NCBI RefSeq assembly: GCF_000143415.4
Contig: NW_003314273.1
Span: forward strand, 2,286,544-2,350,543
Reading direction: 5' to 3'
Origin: Selaginella moellendorffii
Lineage: Eukaryota > Streptophyta > Lycopodiopsida > Selaginellales > Selaginellaceae
DNA length: 64,000 bases
Shown piece after piece: positions 45,736-56,272 of this stretch. The translations under genes were made by a program, and so were the position numbers. Below the pieces are notes generated by a model that saw only the letters and a list, made by a program, of their open reading frames with translations, did not search any database and was not told where the DNA came from. Every line of letters starts with the position of its first letter. The first letter of the stretch is position 1.

Positions 45736-46326
45736 CTAGCGGGAAAACAAACTAATCTAAACCTTGACCAGTCTAAACATTCATTGACCAAAGCCCAAGT
45801 CTTGACTACGGAATCAAAGCTTAGAGTCCACGATGTAATAAATAAACTCCCATCCAATTAGAGCGCGCCACAGTCAAAGTTAAAGCCTGTGATTGAAGCT
45901 TTTTGCGCATCCTCGCGTCCTCCAGTACTTCGTGGCTCGCACAGCGCAAGAACAAGGACGTTTGATAAAGGGAAAACAATGGCCAAACAAAGAGAAAGAA
46001 ATTTTTTAACGGACGTGGCGGTGGCCATCGTGCCACTTCGTGGTTGGACGATCACAGAGAGTGGTACATGCTCCCTTGAATTCCTTGCTTGCGATCGCGT
46101 CCTTTTTAATTCATTTTGATGAGCATTGCCACGGAGAGCCTGGCAGCATCAGCTTTGATTTCCTTTTCTTTGGTTCCCCAGGAATCGACGCTTTCGACAC
46201 TGCAAGTGCGCGAAATATCTCTTTAGTTTTGTGGATAAAAGCATTAGCTCGAAACAAGAGAAAGAAAGCTTTTTTTTTGACAATCGAAGGATCAAAGACA
46301 TGATCGTTGATGTTAAGTGTCCCAAT
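45736..46326. other. Intergenic region upstream of PARN
   Basis: No gene recognised. Short frames on both strands (for example minus 45821-46055) overlap and are likely chance. Confidence 0.4.
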
Positions 46327-46730
46327 GCAAGTCAATGAATGGGAAAGGGATATTTACCTGTGGTTTCTATAGTTCTTCAATGGTTTTCGAGCATCTGGTT
46401 TCTCCAAAGCACGCGGACGATGGTATACGACACAGGAAAGCGTCGTGAAATCAAACGCTGCAATGCAAGACAGAAGAATTAGCTCTAAGAGAGACTTAAA
46501 AAGTTGTTTGGAAAAGAAACAAAATAAGCAAAATTAAGCAGAAGCATGCCAGTGTTTCTCTGCAAGTCAATGAATGCGAGAGATATTTACCTGTAATTTT
46601 TATTTTGTTCTTCGGGCATCTGGATCCAAACTTATCTTCCAAAGCAATCAGAAGATGGTACACGACACTTCGTGAAATCAAAGGCTGCAGTACAAGACAG
46701 AAAACTTTAACCAAGAGACTTAATAAAACG
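46327..46730 (-). repeat. Tandemly duplicated exon-like units
   Basis: Two diverged copies of about 170 bp (about 46327-46500 and 46562-46730, plus-strand coordinates) share TGCAAGTCAATGAATG, GATATTTACCTGT, CGTGAAATCAAA and ACAAGACAGAA. On the minus strand each carries an acceptor-like TGCAG, a 100-120-nt exon-like body and a donor GTAAATATC. A third, shorter unit with ACCTCGTTTCGTGCTGAAAT follows near 46770-46830. These may be alternative leader exons of PARN or remnants of a duplicated exon; no conserved protein is seen. Confidence 0.4.
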
Positions 46731-46829
46731 AAGTTCTGAAAGGAAAAAAAAAGAAAAAAACAGGAAATTTACCTCGTTTCGTGCTGAAATCTTTCGGGTT
46801 TATCGCCAAAGCAATCCCTGGGACGAAAA

Positions 46830-48021
46830 ACACGTTCGTGTTCACGACGCGCAGCATCCCAGCCTCGTGACAGCTTAATGCTGCTCACATAGGTTTTTTT
46901 TTTCTCTCTGAGAAAAAATAAATAATCTCCGCCAGCGAAGACAAGGAAAGAATTCCGAGGCCCGGACAAAAAAGCTTCCAGGAAACCAATTGCAAGCCTA
47001 CCTCATTGTGCCCGTGCCGTGCATCTCACTTCCTCTTTCTCCTCACTCGCAGGCTCACAGCTGCTGGCAGCGATCCATCCAAATCCTGCCACAGCCGAGA
47101 GCGATGCGTAGCGACGAATTGGATGATGGCGCCGGTGGGGACTGACAATCGCAAACAAAACCCCCTTAAACCCTAATCTCCGTGCCCAAGAACCCTAATC
47201 CCTGCCCACGTGGCGATAACGATGATCCCACTGACGCACGATCGAATCCGTGGGGCCTCTACCAAAATTTTCCAAGCGCGAATATAATGCGGCTGTGAAC
47301 GGCGGCCTGACGGCCAAGCAAGGCAGCCGGCCGGTAGTTTCGCCACGCGTCGCTATTGGAGACTTCTTAGCCGTTGGCCTCCAGCACGGACGGCCCAGAT
47401 CCAGTCTCCAGAGCCTTCGCCCGCTAATCCTATCTCAAACGCGTCATTAGCGCTAATGCGCGGCCTGTGCGGCCAGCACGTGGCGGCGGGATGGCCGTCG
47501 ATGCGGTCCATCACACGGTCAAGAACGCCGTCACTAATGCGTGTGCTCAATAGGGCTACATTTTGTATGCGTCTGTCGGCCTAGGGTTTGACGAGCCAGG
47601 AGGTGGAAGAGCGTCGTGATCTGTGAGGGAGCGCGGCTACAGGATTTCTTGTCGATTTGCTCGCCTCGATCGGCAACCAGTGGTTTCCCCTCACATTTCC
47701 GCCAGGAGTAACAGTGATCTCCTCGACGCACCCGTCGCCTCTCCTCGCCGAGGCGCTCTCTTTTGTTTCTGGAGTAGAGGATGATCAAGATCTGGCATTT
47801 GCATTGAGGACGCTCTCAGGGATCCCGATGTGATTCGTCCGGATCGAAATATTGGCCCCCCTCTCTGGCTCGGTTGTGGAGATTTCCTCGCCGCGAAGAG
47901 TCTTCCGTCTGAGAGGTATGCGGAAGCTCGGAATCTCCATTCCATCCTAGAAATATTGTGCTTACCGGGCTCTGCGCGGCTGCCCTCTCTCTTTCAGGCC
48001 AGATCTCTCCATCTCGCCAAG
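46830..48021 (+). promoter_or_regulatory. Promoter/leader region between PARN and PI4K gamma
   Basis: It contains two G-boxes (CACGTG at 47207-47212 and 47477-47482), ACCCTA-type motifs (AAACCCTAATC at 47168-47178 and AACCCTAATCC at 47191-47201) and a CT/GA-rich leader. The PI4K frame is open from an ATG at 47830, so the first 64 codons of that frame may be leader or true N-terminus. Confidence 0.4.
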
Positions 48022-50034
48022 ATGAGGAGCTTCCAGGGACCTGTCCAGATTCAGAAGCCCATGGCCTTGCCCGAGGTCTGCTATGGCGGATTGTCTGGCA
48101 TCCATGCGGCTCAACTTCGCGAAGTGGGGCGGCGGCGCATAATCGTGCAAATCGACACCGGCAATGTGCTTGGCTTGGAGCTGGACAGGTCCGAGAAAGT
48201 CCAGTCCGTGAAGAAGAAGGTCCAGGCAGCGCTGTCCGTCCCGACTGAGCAGAGCGCGCTGGTTTTTGGCGACCATGTCATCGAGGACGATCTCAGTGAG
48301 GTCCGGAGCGACACTCCACTCTTGTTGACGCGGGGACTGCACAGGAGCTCTTCCACGCCGTGCCTGTCGCCAACGCTAGATGTCTCCCCGCCCAAGGACT
48401 GGAGCCAGCCAGTGGAGCTTGTGGGAGGCTCGTCCGAGTGCTCTCCGGCCATGAAGCAGCTGATTCAAGACTCGGTGGAGGCGATCCATGGCGGCGTGGT
48501 GCCGGTGCTGGCCACTGGTGGTCTGGGCGGAGCCTACTACTTGAAGGACTCGAGCGGACAGAGCATTGCCATCGTCAAGCCGACTGACGAGGAGCCCTTT
48601 GCGCCCAACAATCCCAAGGGGTTCGTGGGCAGGGTGCTGGGGGAGCCGGGGCTCAAGAGGTCGATTCGTGTTGGCGAGACGGGCGTTCGGGAAGTAGCAG
48701 CTTACTTGCTGGACTACGGGAACTTTGCGCGAGTCCCTGCGACATCTCTGGTGAAAGTTCGTCACTCGGTCTTCAACGTTAACAGGGAGATCAGTGTGAG
48801 CTACCAGGGGGAGGGGTCGCCCGTTGCAAAGATTGCCTCTTTCCAGCAGTTCGTGAAGCACGACAGTGACGCAAGTGACATTGGGACGTCCAGTTTTCCG
48901 GTCTCGGCAGTTCATCGCATTGGCATTCTGGATGTCCGGATCTTTAACACTGATCGACACGGTGGTAACATTCTTGTGCGCAAGGTGGAGAATGGGGGGT
49001 GGAGAGGTGGTTCTTTTGAGCTGGTTCCCATCGATCACGGGCTCTGCTTGCCCGAGACTCTGGACGACCCTTACTTCGAGTGGCTCCACTGGCCACAAGC
49101 CTCGATGCCGTTTTCAGAGGAGGAGCTGGAATACATACAGGCACTGGATCCTTACGAGGACGCGGAAATGCTCCGGAGGGAGCTGCCGATGCTGAGGGAA
49201 GGCTGCCTTCGGATGCTGGTCCTCTGCACCATCTTTTTGAAGAACGCGGCTCGCTCGGGGCTGACTCTCGCGGAGATAGGCGCCATGATGAGCCGTGAGC
49301 TTTGTGGTGACAACGAAGAACTCAGTGAGCTGGAAAAGGTCTGTATGGTGGCCAAGCTTCAGGCGGACAAGGCTTTGGCCGAGGAAACTGAGGAGGAGGA
49401 GGAGGATCAGATCGATGAGGAGGACCTGGAGCTGGAAGACGACATCCTGGGCAACTTCTCGATCGAGATTGACGAGGAATCGGGTGGCGAAGTGGTTGCT
49501 GATGAAGCGGATAAAGCAGCGGAGGAAGAAGAGGAGGGGGAGATGCTGCACGACGCCATCCTGGGCGAGCTCGGGAAGAACAATCCTGGAAACGGCTACT
49601 ACGCCGGACGGAACGTTCTACTCCGCCTTCGTCCGTTTGGGAGTCCCAAGTACAGCAGCTACTACAAGAACAGACAAGACACCAACAAGCTACGGAGGTA
49701 TTTCAGTGCGCGCAACACTTGCTCGCTTTCACATCAGCGCCACCACCACCACTACCACCACCACCATCGCCGCCGCCGCTCCTCATCTTCGTCGACTGGG
49801 TCAGCGGCAGCAGCGGCGCCATCAACACCAGTAACATCGTCGGCACCGGGAGCAGCAGCAGTGGCAATCCCAGCGGGGGACACTCCGGAGAACTTGGTGT
49901 TCTCTGCGATGAGCGACGAGGAGTGGGAGGCGTTCCTGGGACAGTTTGAGGAGCTGCTTGAGGATGCGTTCGTCCGGCGCAAGACTGACAACCTCAATTT
50001 TGTACAGAGGCTGGGAACATCTTGCCAGTTTTAA
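48022..50034 (+). CDS. Phosphatidylinositol 4-kinase gamma (ubiquitin-like domain type)
   Basis: This belongs to the plant PI4K gamma family, whose members have a PI3/4-kinase fold and in several cases act as protein kinases. From the ATG at 48022 it has 670 residues without introns (734 if an in-frame ATG at 47830 is used). A ubiquitin-like domain spans about residues 38-105 (RRRIIVQIDTGNVLGLELDR). The kinase domain starts near 150, with the ATP-binding Lys in SIAIVKPTDEEPF (K186). The catalytic loop is GILDVRIFNTDRHGGNILVR (D311, N316) and the activation-loop motif VPIDHGLCLPE (D338). After the kinase come an acidic low-complexity tract (EETEEEEEDQIDEEDLELED), then an unusual His cluster (HHHHYHHHH), an Arg/Ser/Ala-rich segment and a conserved-looking end, FSAMSDEEWEAFLGQFEELL. 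Catalytic residues are all present. The tail repeats are probably disordered. Confidence 0.94.
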   Translation: MRSFQGPVQIQKPMALPEVCYGGLSGIHAAQLREVGRRRIIVQIDTGNVLGLELDRSEKVQSVKKKVQAALSVPTEQSALVFGDHVIEDDLSEVRSDTPLLLTRGLHRSSSTPCLSPTLDVSPPKDWSQPVELVGGSSECSPAMKQLIQDSVEAIHGGVVPVLATGGLGGAYYLKDSSGQSIAIVKPTDEEPFAPNNPKGFVGRVLGEPGLKRSIRVGETGVREVAAYLLDYGNFARVPATSLVKVRHSVFNVNREISVSYQGEGSPVAKIASFQQFVKHDSDASDIGTSSFPVSAVHRIGILDVRIFNTDRHGGNILVRKVENGGWRGGSFELVPIDHGLCLPETLDDPYFEWLHWPQASMPFSEEELEYIQALDPYEDAEMLRRELPMLREGCLRMLVLCTIFLKNAARSGLTLAEIGAMMSRELCGDNEELSELEKVCMVAKLQADKALAEETEEEEEDQIDEEDLELEDDILGNFSIEIDEESGGEVVADEADKAAEEEEEGEMLHDAILGELGKNNPGNGYYAGRNVLLRLRPFGSPKYSSYYKNRQDTNKLRRYFSARNTCSLSHQRHHHHYHHHHRRRRSSSSSTGSAAAAAPSTPVTSSAPGAAAVAIPAGDTPENLVFSAMSDEEWEAFLGQFEELLEDAFVRRKTDNLNFVQRLGTSCQF

Positions 50035-50505
50035 GTGTGGTGAGTAGTTTCCCTTCAATGTATAATGTAGATAGCGTGAGAGAGAAGAGAGAGAGAGAGG
50101 GAGATGGAAACTTTTTTTTCTAGTAGTGTTAGTGAGTGAGTGTTCTTTCTTTTTCCCTTGCGAGCTCGCTAGCTAGCTACAGAGCCGAGCGACGAGAAGC
50201 CATAGCCAGCAAGCAGGAGCAGCATTTGTTTGGATAAACGAAGAAAAAAAGAGTTTTTGTAAGCGTGTCCTTACCATGTACGGTAGAACACTAGTTGTCA
50301 ACAATGTGCGGCAGGACAATTTTCATTGTACGGTAGAACACTAGGTGTTCGTACTGTGTACGGTAGGGCATTTCTTTGTACGGTCGATCGTGGGGAGGCC
50401 GTTAAGGGGGCAGGGGGTTTTTAAAAACTCGGCGTTAAGGGTTTAAAAGTTTTTTTAGGGCTGAGGTGCAATGTAGCTGGAGCTGGCCGCGAGAGCGCTC
50501 GATCC
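50035..50505 (+). repeat. PI4K 3' UTR/spacer with a short degenerate tandem repeat
   Basis: The motif TGTACGGTAGAACACTAG occurs at about 50277 and 50329, with decayed copies near 50356 (TGTACGGTAGGGCA) and 50376 (TGTACGGTCGATCG). An AG-repeat is at about 50076-50102. The rest precedes the MRS2 ATG and should hold its promoter. Confidence 0.5.
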
Positions 50506-52335
50506 ATGGCGAAGGCCGCGTCGCCGGGGGCGGATTTGGGGAAGAAGGGGATGGCTTCCCGAATCTGGTGCGTGCTGGACTCGAATGGGGAGCCGGTGAC
50601 GCTGGACATGGACAAGGCGGCGGTGATGCACCGGGCGGGGATCCATGCTCGGGATTTGCGCATTCTGGACCCGCTTCTGTCGTATCCATCCACGATTCTA
50701 GGTCGGGAGAGGGCGATTGTGCTCAATTTGGAGGTATGTAGCTCAGCGACATCGCTTTTTGGCTCACGCCTTGGCTTGAATCAATGCGCAGCATATCAAA
50801 GCGATCATCACTGCCGAGGAGGTGAGCTCCATCCAGTTCTTCCTCCTGTGATCCTTCCTTCTCCCTTTTTGTGTGAATATTTCCCAGGTGCTACTCCGCA
50901 ATCCAACCAACGAGCATGTCATTCCAATTGTGGAGGAACTACGTCGACGCTTGCCTCTCCAGACTCTGGAAAATGGAGCCGAGGCTCTCGCGCTTTTGGA
51001 GAGAACAGACAGCAAAAAATCCGGAAGAAAGTCAAGCGTGCAAAGTGACCCCGAACGGGGTGAAGGTGAGTTGCTAGAAACAGAGTTTCCTTCCTCTCAT
51101 TTTCTATATTTCAGTCACCCCTTTCGAGTTTCGGGCCTTGGAAGTAGCACTGGAAGCGATTTGCAGCTTTTTGGACGCACGAACAACCGAGTTGGAAACT
51201 TCGGCATACCCGGCTCTAGACGAGCTCACGTCAAAGGTAAAGCCTCTTTCTCGTCGAACAGCATACTAGAGCTACGAGTTTTCCAGACATTCATGAGCGC
51301 TGGCTTGCATCTTCCTCGCTCATTGTATCTGGAATGCAGATCAGCAGCCGGAACTTGGATCGTGTCAGGAAGTTGAAGAGTGGAATGACTCGGCTCATTT
51401 CTCGTGTCCAAAAGGTAGTCATGCTTTTCGTGCCTTGTCCTTCCCATTATTTCGTTGTTGACATCACAGGTAAGAGACGAGCTTGAGCAACTCTTAGATG
51501 ACGATGACGATATGGCCGAGCTATTCCTCACGAGAAAGGCAGGCTCCTCGACACTAACTCCAGCCTTGCTGAGTAATTTTCCTGCGTCGCCAGTGCTTGG
51601 CTCAAAGCTTTCGGCAGTGAGCAGAACAAAGTCTCTTGCCTCTACTCACGGCAGTGACGACGATGTTGAAGAAGTGGAAATGCTGCTCGAGGTACTCAGC
51701 TTGCGTACAACACGGTTTATTTGCTTTTGCTTACACTTAGACATGGTTTCTTTTATTCAGTGCTACTTCATGCAAGTGGATGGTACTCTGAACAAGCTTA
51801 ACACGGTGAGTTCGTCCATTCGCCCCAGTGACTGAGCTAACTAGCTGCGTTTCACATCCTTCCAGCTTCGTGAATACATAGATGACACGGAAGACTACAT
51901 AAATATCCAGGTTTATTTCCTCTTTCGCGTTTCCCTTAATGAAACTTAGTATGTCAATGTTGCAGCTTGACAACCACCGCAATCAACTTATACAGGTTGA
52001 AAGTGGTGCTGATTCCTCCTTCTCGCTGATTTTATCCATGTGTGGATTCCAGTTGGAGCTAGTTCTCAACGCGGCTACGCTGGCAATGGCGTTGTATTCG
52101 CTGGTGGCTGGAATTTTTGGGATGAACATACCTTATCCCTGGAACGACGACCACGCCTACATTTTTAAATGGGTTTGCAATCTCTTGCGTTGCTCTCCAT
52201 GGTTCGTTCATTCACAACATTGTGTTTTTGGTTTTATCGTGGCCGCAGGTCGTGGTTGCGGGGTGTATGCTTTGCGTTGGTTTGTTCTCCATCGTCATGG
52301 CCTACGCTCGCCATAAAGGCCTCGTTGGGACGTGA
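50506..52335 (+). CDS. MRS2: MRS2/MGT-type CorA magnesium channel
   Basis: This encodes a CorA-superfamily Mg2+ channel of the plant MRS2/MGT group. Eleven exons (50506-50733, 50792-50821, 50888-51065, 51115-51236, 51340-51414, 51470-51691, 51761-51805, 51866-51910, 51966-51995, 52053-52172, 52249-52335) join in phase to 393 residues. The soluble alpha-beta part contains [20 protein letters not shown] and [17 protein letters not shown]; long helices include [20 protein letters not shown]. The first membrane helix ends in the pore signature GMN (348-350, [12 protein letters not shown]). The second helix, [20 protein letters not shown], is followed by a basic tail. Both termini face the same side in this family. 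No targeting peptide is obvious, so the membrane (plasma, tonoplast or organelle) is not assigned. The small 30-45-nt exons are typical of plant MRS2 genes. Confidence 0.95.
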
Positions 52336-53180
52336 AGAAAAGATTTTCCGGCTGTAAATAATTCATAGAATCAAAAATCTTCTGACCGAGAGCTTGGCTC
52401 TAGTTCTCTTGCGTGACTATGTACAAAGATGGTGAAGTCTGACGGGAACAACACCAATAACCATATGCAAATGGCGTTGCAAGAGGCAAGAGACTTTGTT
52501 TTAGCCGCTAGTGTTGACAAAATATGTCTGCAAATGAAAGAATTTGCTAGATGCTTTAAATCTTGTTGTGCGCAACTAAGTTTTATGAGAGTTCAAGCAC
52601 CGCCCATGGTCTCTTGCCATTACAATTATGAAGTGTCATGCTATTGACTACCACATGCCTCCTTTATAATGCTCCAGTTTCATATGAGGTTGTCGTTCAG
52701 AAGGTGTTGAAGGATGATGAAATACATTTTCAGCTAATAAAAAGATATAGCAAATATATGATATCATCCCCCATTAATATTTAGCACTGAGCAGTAACTA
52801 AAGACTTGATTAAAGAAAAATGAGAAGCAGGGTTCCACTTTATACCATACCAATACTTAGAATCAAGCAACCTTAAACTGTAGCTTAAGAGTAGTGATCT
52901 AAAGAGGAGGAGGTGGTGAATACAAGGAAGATCCATGATACAGCCATTGTCCACGAAAGGCATGCCCATGGAGCATGTCCAAAGCCCAAATCCTCTAGCA
53001 TGTGGCCATGCCTACAATCCTAGAACTTAGAGCAATCCTTCATTAATTGCACAGGCCTAAAGATCTTCAATATGCATAAAATTCATCATTCTAGCATACC
53101 ACTTTCCATCACCATACCAGAACATCCTGTTGCAGCCCCGCTTTGAAGCCAAGCCATGTTGCTCACTTTGTAAAGAATAT
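52336..53180. other. Spacer between MRS2 and the hairpin/MULE region
   Basis: AT-rich sequence with no credible gene. A plus frame at 52429-52647 and minus frames at 52781-52969 and 53086-53277 show no family resemblance; the latter partly overlaps the left arm of the hairpin. Confidence 0.4.
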
Positions 53181-53183
53181 GAC

Positions 53184-53424
53184 ATTTTCCTTGAGGCATG
53201 AAATCTAAGGAGTTAAGACTGAGTTTATGGCAACCCACTAATGAAATATTGCGGGAGTGTATACCAATGCCTTCCACCTCAAATGTCTTCCAAAAGCTGC
53301 TGAAGAAAACACTGCTTTATGCCTTTTGAGGTGGAAGGCATCGGTATACACTCCCACAGTATTTCATTGCCTTAGTGGGTTGCCATAAATTCAGTCTTAA
53401 CTCCTTAAATTTCATGCCTTCAAG
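53184..53424. repeat. Long near-perfect inverted repeat (hairpin)
   Basis: Left arm about 53184-53276 and right arm about 53329-53424 are inverted copies of about 93-96 bp with roughly five substitutions and one 4-bp indel. Shared blocks are TTTATGGCAACCCACTA, GGGAGTGTATACC and ATGCCTTCCACCTC. The loop is about 50 nt. The transcript of either strand would fold into a ~240-nt stem. It may be a young MIRNA-like or siRNA-producing locus, or a non-autonomous foldback element. Confidence 0.65.
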
Positions 53425-53490
53425 ACTGGTGTCTACTGTAAGACACTGCTTGATCCAAGAGCTGTTGTAAAACCATGGATGAAGGAAGAT

Positions 53491-53554
53491 GCCTCCCGTT
53501 AAACACCATCCTGATTCACTCTCTCTCCGCTTACCTGGCGATGACGTGGCATCA
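53491..53554 (+). repeat. Left TIR of the MULE
   Basis: 64 bp, from GCCTCCCGTTAAACACC to GACGTGGCATCA, inverted relative to 56273-56336. Confidence 0.92.
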
Positions 53555-53592
53555 AAAACCTAAAAACGTTTCTGTTTCTTTTATGATCAAGC

Positions 53593-55905
53593 ATGGCAGC
53601 AGCACATCAATTTCCAGAGGTAAGCAATCAATTCAATTTCATATTGATTCAAAAAAATCATTTAGGATCCCCCATGGCTTGATGAGGTGCAAGAATTCCA
53701 TGAAAAGGATTATTTTTGTGCAGATGATTTAGATTGGAATTTGTCTAAATCAAATGAAACTATAGCTCCTATTGTGTATATATTCCAGAAGGATGTGAAT
53801 AAGTTTCTAGATGGTGAGAGGAGAAGGGGTGATGGAGTGGATTTTTGGCGATTTTCTAACAAAAATCGTGATCCCGGAGATTTGAAACGACCCAAAAACA
53901 CAAGTTTTTTATCATTAATCAGGTATATCTTTTTAACAAAATATAATTACTAACTTCATGCTACAGGTATTGGTGTGAATATGGAAAACAAGATGCTCGT
54001 GAAACATCCTCTATTATGGTTGCTGAATCTACACCAAAGTCAGGATTTGGAAGTAGACCAGGTCGAAGTTCTAATAAGCGGGGCTGCCTTTGCAATTTTT
54101 TGGTCAAACAGTTTTACAAATGGCCTGATTATGTGCAGATTACATATTATCATAGAGAACATTGTGATAAGAATGGGATTCCTTGTCATGGTCAACTTGA
54201 TCCGACTGGAGGAAAGTCATTATTTCCTCAGAAGCTTTCAGCAGATATTCGATATTGGGTGATTCATATGATTCAGCAGGATTTCACATCAAATCAGATT
54301 TATAATGAGCATATACAGATTGTGGAAAGGAACAAGTTAGCTGGTGAACCTCCTCATCGAGATGATTTTCTAACTATGCAGGATATCAACAATTTGCATA
54401 GGAAGTATTCACTTTCAACTTATCGATTACATGAGAATGACGCATAGAGTGTACGTATTTGGAAGAACACAAATCCCGAGAAAGTTCAATTCATGCAGCT
54501 TTTCATGATGATAATATTATGCGAGCTGAGATTAAACAACTTATTGAACATTTTGAGGTGGATTTTCAAAATGAAGTAGCCTTTATCAAGTATTTTCAAG
54601 ACGAATGGAAGGACAAAGTTGGTAAGTGAATCAATAATTTAATTTTTATAATTTATTTTAATTTATATTTGATAGATATGTGGGTTGTTGCTGCTCGAAA
54701 TTTCCCTCATGCTAACAAGGAAACAAATAGTTCGATTGAGGCATTCCATGCAAATATGAAAGCTATACTCTCGTACGATAAAAAACATGCTCGCAATCGA
54801 AGGATGGATTGGGCAATTCATCAACTTACTACTAAGGTTCATGCGAGGTACTGGTTTACTACTTATTGCAAAGATCATGGTTTTATCCGAAACCATGCAT
54901 ATGAAAAGCTAATCGATGGTGCGATTGTTAAAGCAAGAAATATTAACGACTCTCAAGTAAAATTCGATAAGAACAATACTCACAAATCTTATGTACAATC
55001 CTCTTCAGATCCAACTATATGGTATCTTGTTATCAGAGGTGAAGGACATAGTGATTGGGCTTTTTCGACTTGGTGTAATTGTTCGTGGGCAATTAAAGGA
55101 AACTTTTGCAAGCATCAAGCAAAAGTTATTATGTTAAAACAAGGAGAAAAAACCAATTAGACTACAACTAGTTATGAGGTTCAACCATCACAATCGCATG
55201 CAATCTTAGAACCTGGGCCAGATGATTTATTTTATCGTCATCAAGATTTTGAAGCACTTGACTTGGAAGCTATGACAGAGGTAATTCACTTATTAATTAA
55301 AATTTTGAAATACTTATAAAAATTTGAGCAGGAAAACATCCATCAAGATGTTTATCATGAGCAAGAAATTCAGTTGGAGACTACATTAGAGGTAAACTAA
55401 CATATTTTATATACTAAGATATATGAATATTGAGCAGGAAGATATCCATCAAAATATACAGCATCAACAAGAAATTCAGCTAAGGACTACTATAGAGGTA
55501 ATTTACACTAAGTAAATTTTAAATATTGATATGAACTTTAAGCAGGAGGATATCACTCCATCAAAAGTTACAAAAGTGACACTACAACAAAAGATGATGG
55601 ATATCATACAAGATCTTCCTGATGAAGAAGCTTTTTTATCTATGGTTGACAACGATTTAGAAATGATACAGCAGAAGGTTGCAACTTTTAAAGCCAGGCC
55701 AGACGATCTTATTCATCCTGCAGCAGAATTTCAACAACGTGTTAATAGTTATGGTACATCCTTGAAACGAGCAAAACCTTTGGTGGAAAGAATTACAGGT
55801 AAAAGAAAAGCTTCTAGTAGTCCAGAAGCAACTCCTTTTACTAGGCAGAGGAAGACAAGAAAGAAAAGCTCTTTAAACGAAAAACTCAATCTTAGCAAAG
55901 AATAA
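53593..55905 (+). pseudogene. MULE transposase gene, internally deleted
   Basis: Exons by GT-AG reading are 53593-53619 (MAAAHQFPE), 53666-53922 and 53967-54447. They encode a region with YWCEYGKQDARE and then a zinc-binding fold, GCLCNFLVKQFYKWPDYVQI with HREHCDKNG and PCHG, of WRKY/GCM1-like FLYWCH style. A TAG ends it at 54447; SVRIWKNTNPEKV follows in frame, then the sequence jumps to IECTYLEEHKSRE. The ~200-residue DDE catalytic core expected between these parts is missing. After 54676 the gene resumes with TNSSIEAFHANMKAIL and a SWIM finger, STWCNCSWAIKGNFCKHQAK. A second stop is at 55158-55160. Two near-duplicate 20-codon exons (about 55332-55391 and 55439-55498, EIQLETTLE and EIQLRTTIE) precede a Lys/Arg-rich C-terminus ending at 55905. 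It cannot encode an active transposase. Confidence 0.7.
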
Positions 55906-56039
55906 ATAAAAAAACAAACTCTTTATATACTTACATTGCATATATTTAAATTAGTGAGAAGATTTCATAAGTTTACCACTCCTAATGGATGATCATCCAT
56001 GACACTCATTGGCCACATAAAGCACGTAGAAAGGCATCC

Positions 56040-56262
56040 ACGCGCGCGCTGATTGAAATTTGGCTAAGTGTTGGGGCTGTGGCCACGTGGAAGTAATTTT
56101 AGGGCGCACGCTGGGCGCGGGCGGACGTGCGGGGGCGGGTGGGAGTGCGGGCAGGAGCCGTGAGGGCGAGCGGGCGGGCGGGAGCCGCGGGCGGGCGATA
56201 GCCGCGGGCGGGAGCGTGCAGCGGCGACGGACGGGAGAGGGAGTGCGCTGGAGATAAAACAA
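56040..56262. repeat. GC-rich subterminal block of the MULE
   Basis: About 220 bp of GC-rich degenerate repeats (GCGGGCGGGAGCCGCGGGC-type units, with overlapping CGGGCGG words) in an otherwise AT-rich element. No protein is supported; both strands have open frames only because of composition. It could be a captured promoter/leader fragment or a G-quadruplex-prone tract. Confidence 0.55.
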
Positions 56263-56272
56263 AAAGGAGGGC

